A stretch of 19,130 bases of DNA from Cantharellus purpuraceus (Eukaryota; Basidiomycota; Agaricomycetes; Cantharellales; Hydnaceae): the NCBI GenBank assembly GCA_025174535.1, contig JALBUN010000044.1, positions 1 through 19,130 of the forward strand. The letters are read 5' to 3'. Below, piece by piece: positions 1-7,516 of the stretch. Made by a program: the position numbers and the translations under genes. The notes under the pieces were generated by a model. It searched no databases. It worked only from the letters and a program-made list of their open reading frames with translations, and was not told where the DNA came from. The first letter of the stretch is position 1. Each line of letters begins with the position of its first letter.

Positions 1-1705
1 CCTTATCTACCTCAGGCTCCATCTCTGACTCATCATCACTCTCTACATCTGACACCCAATCTTTCTCATCTCCCATGTCCAAATCCTCATCCAATGGGGC
101 CATGAACTTCTGCAACCGACGTAACTCGGCTGTCTGACGACCCTCCAGAACCTCCTTCCATTTCATCATCTTCACCAAGTCCACTAGCAACCCCTCTGTC
201 TGCCAGAGGTGCTCCGACTGCAGGTTAACCAGCCGGATAAGCTGGCCCACGGTACTATTGGGCACAGAGACACGCCCCATACCTGCACCGGTCGTTGCCC
301 CTTCCGATCCGACACCACTACCCCCGGCTGCCACAGCACCTGTCTCCGTCTGCCTCTTTTTGGTCAGACGACCTTCTGATTCTTTCTCTGCCCCTCCTTG
401 TACCACTAGTTGGGGCTTGATGCTCTGACTCTGGGGATCGAACTTCCCATCAATCCTACACCCTCCTTTCCGACCCCGACAATGATCGCAGGACCGAAGG
501 TGGCGAGTTGGGCTGGTAGGCCACACGCACTCCACACCCGCATCACGACATAAGTCGCAAGTTACGCCGGGTCCGCCAAATGGCTCTGTTGGAGCCAGAG
601 CCTTGGGTGGTCCGCCCCTTCTTGCTGTGGCCTCCAAGCATTCCCTCTCCTCCTCCTTGTCCTACTGTTCTGCCGCTGCCTTCTCCATCTCACGCTTGCG
701 AAGCTGGATCGCCGACCTCACGACATGCAGCTCCTTCTTACGGGTTGCCAACACGCGACTCTCCGCCTTGCACCATATGACCCTCTGATCCGCCTCCCGC
801 TTCTCCGTATCAGCACTCGGGTATGCCTTCAATGAAAAAACCGCGACGTCAAGATTCTTCTTAGTGGTAGCGGCATAGAGCTCCACTCTTTTGCGAGCCT
901 CGACCGCAGCTACCCAAGCCATCTCCTCGTAAGAATTCGAAGTGGGATCCGGCTCTGCATCCATCTCAACATCCACACCCGCCTCAGGCTCCACATTTGC
1001 ATCGAGCTCCATATTGGCATCAGGATCCGCCTCCACCTCCGCCCTCTCCGTCTCCACCACATCATCTTCCTCAGCTGCCCCCAACTCAAATAAGGGCCAT
1101 GCCCGCGGACGTAACGGTGAGTCCTCCACAGTGACAGTCTTCGAATGAGTCATCTCCGTCCGTGTAACAGAGATGATGGCGACTTCAGGGGTCCCTGGCC
1201 GTATCGGCACACTCAGACTTCCTGGACTGGTCGCCCCTGCCCCGGTCACCTCCTCCTCTACCTCCATGGTGGCTTCCAGCTCGTGCGCCTGCTCCTCCAC
1301 TTCCTTCAGTCTCGCGGCCTCCATCGCTGCCGCAAGTTCCTTTACCATCTGGGCCCTCTTGGCCTTCGCTTCCTCCTCTTTCCTTCTCCGTTCCGTCTTC
1401 GCCGCCTCTTTCCACCTCTGCTCTTCCTCCTCCTTCCGTCTCCGTTCCACCACCTCCTCCTCCTTCTGTCTCTGTTCCGCCTCCTCCTCCTCCTTCCGTC
1501 TCTGCTCCACTGCCTCCTCCTCCTTCCATCTCCGTTCTGCTTCCTCCTCCTCTTTCCGTCTCCGTTCTGCTTCCTCCTCCTCTTTCCGTTTCCATTCCGC
1601 TTCCTCCTCCTCTTTCCATTTCTGCTCCTCCTCCTCTTCCTTCCGTCGGGCCAAGAGCAACTGCTCAAGCTCGGCCACGCTCATTCTTGCCAAAGGGTTT
1701 GACAT
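1..1705 (-). pseudogene. Coiled-coil, Cys-cluster protein, interrupted by an in-frame stop; 3' end beyond the window
   Basis: The minus-strand frame opens at 1705 (MSNPLARMSVAEL) and runs to a TAG at 662-664. It then stays open in the same frame to the left edge. The first ~120 residues are a repetitive E/K/R-rich helix (RRKEEEEAE-type units of about 12 residues), followed by an acidic, Pro/Val-rich middle. Beyond the TAG (458-559) lies a double cluster, CDLCRDAGVEC then SCDHCRGRKGGC, resembling the Cys-rich motif of large hypothetical families in Agaricomycetes, remotely Zn2Cys6-like. The part near the left edge is again acidic (DDESEMEPEVD). An ATG at 1729 exists but lies only a few bases below a TATA box, so 1705 or the ATG at 1684 is the more likely start. 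Without the stop the product would exceed 570 residues. Function is unknown; DNA binding is only suggested by the cluster. The TAG could also be an intron-spanned or erroneous base. Confidence 0.65.
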
Positions 1706-1735
1706 TGTTGAGTATAAGACCTCAATCATGCCCCT

Positions 1736-1746
1736 CCTTTTATATG
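1736..1746 (-). promoter_or_regulatory. TATA box of the minus-strand coiled-coil gene
   Basis: Reading the minus strand, ACATATAAAAGG sits about 31-40 bases upstream of the ATG at 1705 and is followed by a purine-rich GAGGGGC. The spacing matches a TATA box with transcription starting very close to the start codon, which argues against using the ATG at 1729. Confidence 0.45.
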
Positions 1747-2388
1747 TCTCCAGACCCCCAGTATAACTCCGACCGTGCCCAATCGTCTCACCTATTCAAT
1801 CCATGGACATGAGGCCTCAGGGGCTCGGCCTTAAATGGGAAGATACTGTTATGACTATATTCATTAACATCCAGATCCCCATCTGATCCACTCAGATCCC
1901 AGCGCATATGAAATCTATACTCCATTTGGAAACCGCCATCTCCATCTACCTGTCCGATTGTCACCGCTGATTCCGCCCATCCGTCTGGTTCCAATTGATG
2001 CATCAGCATCACCATAGGAACCAGACATCTGTCCCCATCAGACTCGGACATGCTCATGTAAGGCCGTCGGCCTTGGAGACCCATCACCGGAGTTATTATT
2101 ATTAGATTTCAAATATGTATTTAAGTTGCCCGACTGGGGACTTCATTCCCCAGTTCAAATATCGAATCACACCTAGTTCCTAAGTCTGATCCTAACTCTC
2201 CAAGTTGTACTCCGTCTCTGAAATCTTGGACACCAGTATCAGTGAGGGTGCAGCACATAAGCTGAAGCCAAGTCCGTTCCAACCCCTGCGACGTACTCCG
2301 ACTCCGACCCAACCTCCGACCTTGATCTCCGACCCAATCTCCGACCCAATCTCTGACTGCCAATCGGACCTAGTGCGTAACACTCATT
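1747..2388. other. Non-coding spacer with small palindromes
   Basis: No convincing gene is visible. Two compact palindromes occur: AAGGCC-GTC-GGCCTT near 2060, and ACTGGGGA-CTTCAT-TCCCCAGT at 2133-2154. A stretch at about 2285-2350 repeats short CCGAC/TCCGACCC motifs. It may contain the promoter region of the minus-strand gene and a truncated retrotransposon edge. I could not define an LTR with TG...CA ends. Confidence 0.4.
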
Positions 2389-3460
2389 GAGGATGAAGAT
2401 GATCTCCGCAAGTCTCAAGAATGGCCCACTACTAGTGCAACTGTTGAGAATACAGCACTTGCAGCAAAACTCACGTGGTGCAAAAGGGAAACAAGGCAGC
2501 GTAGACCATTCAAAAACGGAGTGTCACAATTGCAAGAAGCTTGGGCATATACGTGCTAATTGTTGGGCTAAAGGTGGTGGAAAAGAAGGTCAGGGCCCTC
2601 ATGGGAAATGTACAAGGCATAGCAGAGGTAGCGGTAATAAGGGTGGAAGTGGTGGCAATACTGTTACCACTGCTGCGAATACTGCAACTATGATGGCACC
2701 AGCAAAGTCAGTGGTTCAAGACACTGATTATGCATTTACCTCATCTTTTGGTGGTACTGCGCTTGCAAAAACCGTCACCAATACAACACTGGACAAAATT
2801 GTGTTGATCTTTGACACTGGTGCTAATACTCATATGTCGCCCTACCGTAACCTCTTTCAAAACTACACACCATTCACCACACCGAGAATTATCCATGCCG
2901 CTGACAAAACCGTCTTCAAGGCTATCGGAAAAGGGGACATTATTATCTCCATCCCAAATGAGAAGGGAAACATGAAACTTACCCTCACAGATGTGCTATA
3001 TGCACCGACTATTGCCTTCACACTGATTTCCGTCAGCCGCTGTGATCAGGCTGGCTTCTTTGCCACTTTTGGAGGAGGCCAATGTGTTGTGTGCGATTGC
3101 AATGGCAAGACATTTGCTGCAATCCCAAGTTACCATGGATTGTATCTTCTTGAACAGGAGACAAATGTTAACCCTTATGTTGTGAACATTTCACTTGGTG
3201 ACTTACATGCTTGTCTTGGTCACGTATCACATACTGCCGCCCAACGTTTAATACAGGAAGGCTACATGACTGGTATTCACCTTGACCCAAATTCTTCAGC
3301 TGGATTTTGTGAAGCATGTGTCAAAGCCAAAGTTACTTGTATGCCTGTCCCAAAAGAACGAGTTAATGATCATGTAAAGGCACAGGGAGAGAAGATTCAT
3401 ACCGATGTCTGGGGACCAGCGCAGACTGAAACCATTGCTGGAAAGCATTACGGAATCATG
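2389..3460 (+). mobile_element. Ty1/copia retrotransposon fragment (Gag end, protease, HHCC and start of integrase), interrupted
   Basis: The reading frame of 2387-3511 shows a Gag zinc knuckle CHNCKKLGHIRANC (CX2CX4HX4C, 2522-2563) and a retropepsin-like active site IFDTGANTHMSP (DTG at 2813-2821). A GAG-pre-integrase HHCC follows (HACLGH near 3206, CEAC near 3308-3319), then the first catalytic aspartate region of the integrase, IHTDVWGP. This order (Gag, protease, integrase) is that of Ty1/copia. Upstream, another frame (2389 to about 2480) reads ENTALAAKLT-like Gag sequence, so a frameshift precedes the knuckle. A stop at 2371 ends that frame upstream. After HYGIM the frame runs into the 7.18-kb repeat and stops at 3509-3511. 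Reverse transcriptase and RNase H are absent here, and whether they follow the array on the right cannot be seen. Confidence 0.88.
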
Positions 3461-3472
3461 TCAGTATACAAT

Positions 3473-3503
3473 ATTCTAATGTATATGAGATATACATCAG
3501 AAT
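3473..3503. repeat. Hairpin at the left end of copy A
   Basis: ATTCTAATGTATAT and ATATACATCAGAAT are complementary over 14 positions with one mismatch and flank a GAG loop. The hairpin begins 22 bases inside the unit. Its place beside the junction suggests a recombination, replication or termination site (inference). Confidence 0.7.
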
Positions 3504-4071
3504 TTCAATGATACATAAAGCCAGGGAGTTACAATTTGGATATCTTAAAAGATTTCGGATGTGTGAAATTTTCATAAATATAAACATATATTCTATATTT
3601 TAATAAACTTTAAAAGATAAGATATTTGGTTGAGATGAACATAATCATTTACATGGATATAATAGGAATGTATGTATTAATATAATTGGTATTATATAGG
3701 GTATTTAGATATACAAATACCAGGTGGGGATTAAAGATAGTTCAAATTATGTTATAAGTATTGTATAAGAAAGAATCAATGATATTTGGATGTTCCTTCA
3801 AGAGAGTTGCCACCACTAAATGGGGAAAAAAGAATTATTTTTGAGAATTATGCCAAAATATCACAATATGTTTTAATCTAGTATATTGTGTAAAATTTGA
3901 GAATCATGTTGAAATATGAAAATAAGTTTGAATTGAAGTGTATTGTATAAAATTTGAGGAAAATAGGTTGTATATACGTATTTGTTGTATTTCTGAACAA
4001 GCGTCTTAGGAAAGTCTTGGAAACAAACACCTTTAATGCAGTGAAGCTATTTTTAAAACAAAGTAACTTAG
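3504..4071. other. AT-rich non-coding region, copy A
   Basis: No ORF of interest is found on either strand. The stretch is very AT-rich and contains an imperfect 56-base tandem duplication (3843-3898 and 3899 to about 3954). It also holds a G-run/A-run (GGGGAAAAAA) whose composition differs in each copy. Copies B (10683-11252) and C (17861-18429) carry the same region. A replication origin or 3' regulatory function is possible but unsupported. Confidence 0.5.
3843..3954 (+). repeat. Imperfect 56-bp tandem duplication, copy A
   Basis: Both halves begin GAGAATYATG and end with GTATTGTGTAAAATTTGA-like sequence (TATTGTATAAAATTTGA in the second), with diverged centres. The same pair is present in copies B and C. 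Confidence 0.6.
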
Positions 4072-4398
4072 TTAGGGCATAGTGGTAGATAATCTTGTTC
4101 TAACATGAGACTGTATGACTATCCCTCGTACTTTAGGGTGCAATACCATCAGATTTTCCATCCAAAGTGGTGGAAAATAATGATCCTGCTCCATACTAGT
4201 ATATAACTCTGTTAATTTCTGTTCCAGAAGTGTGCCATCAGTACATCTGTATAAAGTCAGTGATTGGAACCTTGATATTTATAAAGGAACTTACCTCAGA
4301 AACAAATCATGGAGGGATCCTATCCGAGATATATACCAATCATTAACTCTTCTATCAAACTCTATCTTGCATTGAAGCATAAAAGAGAGCATCTTCAT
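4072..4398 (-). CDS. Spliced 92-residue protein, copy A
   Basis: Exon 1 (4398-4295) starts at ATGAAGATGC and encodes 34 codons plus two bases. The intron (4294-4247, 48 nt) starts GTAAGT, contains a CACTGAC branch-point-like sequence and ends TTATACAG. Exon 2 (4246-4072) restores an open frame of 57 codons and ends at TAA. Splicing removes an immediate in-frame TAA (AGG TAA), so the intron explains an otherwise short ORF. The product begins MKMLSFMLQC and ends RLSTTMP. It is soluble-looking, with clusters of charged and aromatic residues (DWYISRIG, DHYFPPLWM). I recognise no family. It diverges from the coiled-coil gene at 4546 across an inverted-repeat promoter. Sequence and splice signals are conserved in copies B and C. 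An additional 5' exon cannot be excluded. Confidence 0.7.
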
Positions 4399-4401
4399 AA
4401 T

Positions 4402-4529
4402 GCTTATAACATAAAAACATAATAATCATTTTATTAAGAAAGCAAGATGTATATATCTACTGCCTATACAAAATATCAAATGTTCAGAAAAAAATGATTA
4501 TTATGTTTTTTCATTTCTGTTTTATAAGC
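4402..4529. promoter_or_regulatory. Divergent promoter with a long inverted repeat, copy A
   Basis: Between the start codons at 4398 (minus) and 4546 (plus), the arm 4402-4432 begins GCTTATAA and contains AAAAACATAATAATCATTTT (4413-4432). The opposite arm is 4491-4529: its first 20 bases are the exact reverse complement of that 20-mer, and it ends TTATAAGC, the reverse complement of the outer eight. About 58 bases of spacer lie between the arms. The symmetry matches the symmetric gene layout, so a shared regulatory site read by a dimeric protein is plausible. A replication or recombination hairpin is the alternative. Confidence 0.6.
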
Positions 4530-4545
4530 AGAGAGGGATTTGAAA

Positions 4546-5628
4546 ATGTCACAAATCTTTGAAGATATAAAAGCAATCAAAGGCTGGATAAGTGACAATG
4601 ATGCACTGATAAAAGCTATGGCAAGTCAAATGGAAGTAAAAGATGAATTAATATCTGATCTTATAAATGTCAAGTCTTGGATGAGTGAAAAGGATAGGCA
4701 GATCACTATACTTGAACAACAGGTTAATTCCCAGAGTCAGGAAATTCAGGTGCTTAAGAAACAGGTTGAGGAAAAAAATACAATTATAACTACTTTGACA
4801 GACAGGAAAGAGAATTTAGATGAATGGATGAGTGAAATGAATGATATTGTATCAGGATTTGGAACAGATATTCATAAACTTCAGAGACAGGTTAATAGGT
4901 GTGTTGCCACAATATCAGACCATGGAACAGATATTCATCAACAGGTCAATACACATAATGCAGAGAATCTTATATTGGACCATAGAACAGATATTCATAA
5001 ACTTCAGAAACAGGTTAATAGATGTATTGCAACAATATCAGACATTGTGGAATGGAAATCTGAAGTGCATGAGTGGATTGTAGAAACAGATGATACTGTA
5101 GTGGAACTTGGAACAGACATTAATAAACTTCAGAAACAGGGTGATAAATATAAAGCAATAATATCTGAGATTGTTGACTGGAAATTTGATATGAATCACT
5201 GGGCTGGAAAACAAGAACAGGAGGTAACAAGGTTACAGGAAAATGGTACCAGAAAGGTGACATTTAAGATAGTGAAAAGAGGTGTAGATTATATACTTAT
5301 AGACTCAGATCAGTCTTGTAGACTAAATAGAATGGAATTATTCATAAATGGTGAGCCTAGAAAACTATCTACAATATATACTATGAAGAATGAAATGTCA
5401 TCATATGACGTAGATGGTAATAGGATTAATTTTCAAACATGGAAGCAAGGAATGACTCAAGGTTCAAGGCATCAAGAAAAAAGGTCTAAGGAACGATCTG
5501 ATTCAGACTCTGATCAATCTGATTCAGACTCTGATCAATCTGATTCAGACTCTGATCAATCTGATTCAAACTCTGATCAATCTCAAATTCCTAGTTCAAG
5601 AAAAAGATGTAGAGGGAGAACCCAGTAA
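4546..5628 (+). CDS. 360-residue coiled-coil protein with Ser-Asp repeats, copy A
   Basis: The first ATG in the frame is at 4546 (MSQIFEDIKA). Residues 1-235 are predicted from the sequence to be largely helical coiled coil. Modules resembling EWxxExxDxVxxxGTDI-K-LQ-Q recur at about 92-125 and 174-208, and shorter TDIH-LQKQVNRC-ATISD copies occur at about 107-166. Residues 236-305 look like a small beta-rich globular segment (KVTFKIVKRGVDYILID...MELFINGEPRKL). Residues 317-345 are four SDSDSDQ repeats, which resemble casein kinase 2 substrates, and the tail SSRKRCRGRTQ is basic and could be a nuclear signal. There is no signal peptide or membrane segment. I recognise no family; the shape recalls fibre, tether or scaffold proteins. 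It is transcribed divergently from the spliced 92-residue gene. Confidence 0.8.
   Translation: MSQIFEDIKAIKGWISDNDALIKAMASQMEVKDELISDLINVKSWMSEKDRQITILEQQVNSQSQEIQVLKKQVEEKNTIITTLTDRKENLDEWMSEMNDIVSGFGTDIHKLQRQVNRCVATISDHGTDIHQQVNTHNAENLILDHRTDIHKLQKQVNRCIATISDIVEWKSEVHEWIVETDDTVVELGTDINKLQKQGDKYKAIISEIVDWKFDMNHWAGKQEQEVTRLQENGTRKVTFKIVKRGVDYILIDSDQSCRLNRMELFINGEPRKLSTIYTMKNEMSSYDVDGNRINFQTWKQGMTQGSRHQEKRSKERSDSDSDQSDSDSDQSDSDSDQSDSNSDQSQIPSSRKRCRGRTQ
5497..5580 (+). repeat. Four 21-bp tandem repeats inside the coiled-coil gene, copy A
   Basis: TCTGATTCAGACTCTGATCAA occurs three times exactly and a fourth time with one G-to-A change, encoding SDSDSDQ three times and SDSNSDQ once. The length is a multiple of three, so expansion would keep the frame. 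Confidence 0.9.
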
Positions 5629-5642
5629 TGTAAGCCTCCAAA

Positions 5643-6445
5643 GACGTAGGATACAAGGTCACCTTGGAGTGAATGGCTGTCCATGAGCAGTCTAATGATG
5701 TCCCTATCTGTCGTTTCATTTCTCCATGATTTCCCCTTTAGTAGCTCAACTTCACACGCTTCGTCAGCTGGCTTGATCAGCATTTCTTGCATCATTTGCT
5801 CCTCATATTGTGTCGTTGTGCCCTGGGAATTTGTATATAAAAGGGCGCTAGTTTTCGCCTTTGGAATCAAAAAACAAGTTTTCAGCCGGCACTCTAAAGT
5901 CAAAGTCCAAGCTCTAAGTCTACACTCTACATCACAATCCATCATCTCTACACTGAGGTAAAACACCTTGGTTCAACGATCAGATTTCCCTCCGCCACCG
6001 AGAGGTTGCTTCTCCTGAAACCAGCTTTCGTGTACCTCCCAACCGGGCTCCGCATTGTCATCCAGTCACAGAGCACGATCAGCCATCGGGACCGACCTTT
6101 TGCTCCCATCCTCATCCAACCACAGAGCACTATCCCACTTCCCTGTTACGTACCCCTCGCCCTGATTGATCTTTGGAGTGCTGAACAACTGCGTTACACA
6201 CCGTCTGCTTGCTAGGACCATTGCGTGCAGGCTTATAGGATCTATTCCATAAGCGAACCGACACCGAGTGACATCATCAGGCTGCTCAAGGACAACGATT
6301 CAATTATCTGGTACACCATGCCGCTGCAAAGTCTCACCTACTGTCTGCTCAGTAAGTGCATCATTATCAACCCTCACAGCCAAAAGGCTGTCCTTTGATA
6401 ATGTGATCAAACTGCTCCTGACAAGGTGACCTTCCATCCGACGTC
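5643..6445. repeat. Approximately 0.8-kb segment with inverted-repeat-like ends and host-like composition, copy A
   Basis: The left end reads GACGTAGGATACAAGGTCAC (5643-5662). The right end read on the minus strand is GACGTCGGATGGAAGGTCAC. Over 25 bases the ends match at 21. The interior is visibly less AT-rich than the rest of the unit, has no gene-like ORF and contains a TATA box. It also holds two similar stretches, CATCCAGTCACAGAGCACGA near 6060 and CATCCAACCACAGAGCACTA near 6113. It starts 15 bases after the coiled-coil stop codon. Possible readings are a nested non-autonomous DNA transposon, a captured host promoter, or an LTR fragment. No target-site duplication is evident. Confidence 0.45.
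5834..5843 (+). promoter_or_regulatory. TATA box in the 0.8-kb segment, copy A
   Basis: TATATAAAAG followed by GGCGC is the strongest core-promoter-like sequence in the unit. Downstream is a pyrimidine/CA-rich leader and a GAGGTAAAA donor-like site near 5955. The transcript it would drive, either a long leader towards the small ORFs or a non-coding RNA, is not defined. Confidence 0.45.
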
Positions 6446-6512
6446 ATTACCATGATATGATAATATCCAATCGGCTGGTACACCTATTTAGCTATGCAGC
6501 AAAGAATTTGGA

Positions 6513-6674
6513 ATGAAAGACTGGCAAGATAGGAAACAAGGAACTGGTAGAAGAATGATAGATGAAAGGACAGGGAATTCTGTATTGGACTTTGTTGTAG
6601 TATTCAGAACGAGTGCATGCATCTGGCTATTGACAACTTTAGAAAATATATATAATTCAATTTATAAATATTAG
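6513..6674 (+). CDS. Small hypothetical protein, 53 codons, copy A
   Basis: ATG at 6513 opens a frame beginning MKDWQDRKQGTGRR and ending at TAG 6672-6674. The first half is basic and polar; the second (LDFVVVF...ACIWLLTTLENI) is hydrophobic and could form one short membrane segment. It is the first ORF downstream of the TATA-bearing segment. Its length is near the chance limit, and only the near-identical copy B supports it. I recognise no family. Confidence 0.3.
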   Translation: MKDWQDRKQGTGRRMIDERTGNSVLDFVVVFRTSACIWLLTTLENIYNSIYKY

Positions 6675-6755
6675 ATAAAAATATGGACATTCTGCTCTTC
6701 AGAACTATGCACATATCTAGTAAATAAATTTTATATATCCTTCTTTATTGACATC

Positions 6756-6908
6756 ATGGGTAAAGATAAGAAGTGCAATGATTGGAGTTCTCATGATCTT
6801 TGGGATTATGGTATAATGGTTGACACACAATGGACTAAACAGTTTTTTGAGACAGATTTTAGAGATATTACTTTAGATACTGATGATGAGATCCTCAGTT
6901 TTGATTAA
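6756..6908 (+). CDS. Small Trp-rich acidic protein, 50 codons, copy A
   Basis: ATG at 6756 begins MGKDKKCNDWSSHDLWDYG. Three tryptophans (10, 16, 26) and an acidic end (DITLDTDDEILSFD) precede a TAA at 6906-6908. The next ORF (7002) is in the same frame, and the intervening reading frame has only that TAA and a TAG at 6963. In copy B the TAA codon reads TAC. The ORF may therefore be the first exon of a longer gene ending at 7247; a 45-nt GTGAAATG...TACTTAG segment (6921-6965) would be an in-frame intron, although its donor is weak. No family recognised. Confidence 0.4.
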   Translation: MGKDKKCNDWSSHDLWDYGIMVDTQWTKQFFETDFRDITLDTDDEILSFD

Positions 6909-7001
6909 AAAAAAGATGATGTGAAATGTTTAAAGGAGTCTTCAAGAAAATTTTTACATACTTAGATAAGGAAGAATAAGGGAAAAAGTGCTTTAGAGGA
7001 A

Positions 7002-7247
7002 ATGACAATACCTTGCATTCAAACATCGAGAAAAGTCCCCCAGTTTTACCTAGTAACTGTTACAAGAGAGCTTGATCATGCTATCACAGAAGGGTTGTTT
7101 TCAGAAGTGATAACAAATGTAAGGTGTTGTTTTCCTGTAACAGTAACAGGTATGAAACATATTAATAGTAGAAAGAATGTTCTACAGTGTTTTGAAGCAT
7201 TTAAGAAGTTTGTAGATATACTTGATAGGAAATTAGATGAGAAATAA
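7002..7247 (+). CDS. Hypothetical protein, 81 residues, copy A
   Basis: ATG at 7002 begins MTIPCIQTSRKVPQFYLVTV and the frame ends at TAA 7245-7247. The pattern is alternating hydrophobic strands (FYLVTV, FPVTVTG) with a C-terminal amphipathic helix (LQCFEAFKKFVDILDRKL). It looks like a small soluble alpha/beta protein. Upstream the frame is open back to a TAG at 6963 (IRKNKGKSALEE), so the true start may be an upstream exon. No family recognised. A TTT/TTC difference from copy B is synonymous, which mildly supports coding. Confidence 0.55.
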   Translation: MTIPCIQTSRKVPQFYLVTVTRELDHAITEGLFSEVITNVRCCFPVTVTGMKHINSRKNVLQCFEAFKKFVDILDRKLDEK

Positions 7248-7285
7248 TGAGTTTTGAAAATTAATATATAATAACCAGAGACACC

Positions 7286-7465
7286 ATGTTGAATATACCC
7301 GAGATTGGTGATAAGGTATCATTTATCAATGCAAGAACACAAATGACAGTGACAGGTATTGTTACATTAGTAACTGGCACTTTGTCAGATGACACTTTGC
7401 TAATAACTGTTACTTATGATGACAATGAGATTCAGCTACCACTACGTGCACTACAACAAGTATAA
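7286..7465 (+). CDS. Small beta-barrel-like protein, 59 residues, copy A
   Basis: ATG at 7286 begins MLNIPEIGDKVSF; the frame ends at TAA 7463-7465. GDKVSF, TGIVTLV, LLITVTYDDNEIQL and the final LRALQQV are spaced like strands of a small SH3/Tudor-type barrel, a fold common in chromatin and nucleic-acid binding proteins (inference from pattern, not a family match). It lies 38 bases after the 81-residue ORF on the same strand. Identical in copy B. Confidence 0.5.
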   Translation: MLNIPEIGDKVSFINARTQMTVTGIVTLVTGTLSDDTLLITVTYDDNEIQLPLRALQQV

Positions 7466-7516
7466 GATAAATCAGATAAGTGAATATGCAATATTTTTAT
7501 TCACTCAAATGAAGGC

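Noticed and set aside
1185..1668. Gly- and Arg-rich minus-strand frames overlapping the coil
   Set aside because: Frame-shifted shadows of the same repetitive sequence.
1145..1766. Plus-strand Leu/Ser/Thr-rich frames opposite the coiled-coil gene
   Set aside because: Their composition is the antisense image of GAG/AAG-type codons in the E/K-rich coil; no independent signal.
2387..2392. TTG at 2387 as the start of the copia frame
   Set aside because: The frame is an internal Gag-Pol fragment; Gag-like sequence continues upstream in another frame, so no true start is expected there.
4073..4147. tRNA-like stretch with box A-like TAGGGCATAGTGG and box B-like GGGTGCAATACC
   Set aside because: No acceptor or T-stem pairing can be drawn, the anticodon arm would need an eight-base loop, and the region is exon 2 of the spliced minus-strand gene.
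4841..5083. An 80-residue frame inside the coiled-coil gene
   Set aside because: Its repeats mirror those of the main frame; it is a shadow.
5497..5580. CRISPR-like array of short repeats
   Set aside because: The 21-bp units are directly adjacent without spacers and encode in-frame SDSDSDQ repeats.
5583..6215. Overlapping ORFs in the 0.8-kb segment on both strands
   Set aside because: They cross the coiled-coil stop, the TATA box or each other, show no domain pattern, and seem to be chance open frames in less AT-rich DNA.
5629..6450. Solo LTR reading of the TATA-bearing segment
   Set aside because: No TG...CA ends with a matching five-base duplication and no primer-binding site were found; the inverted end similarity fits better, but weakly.
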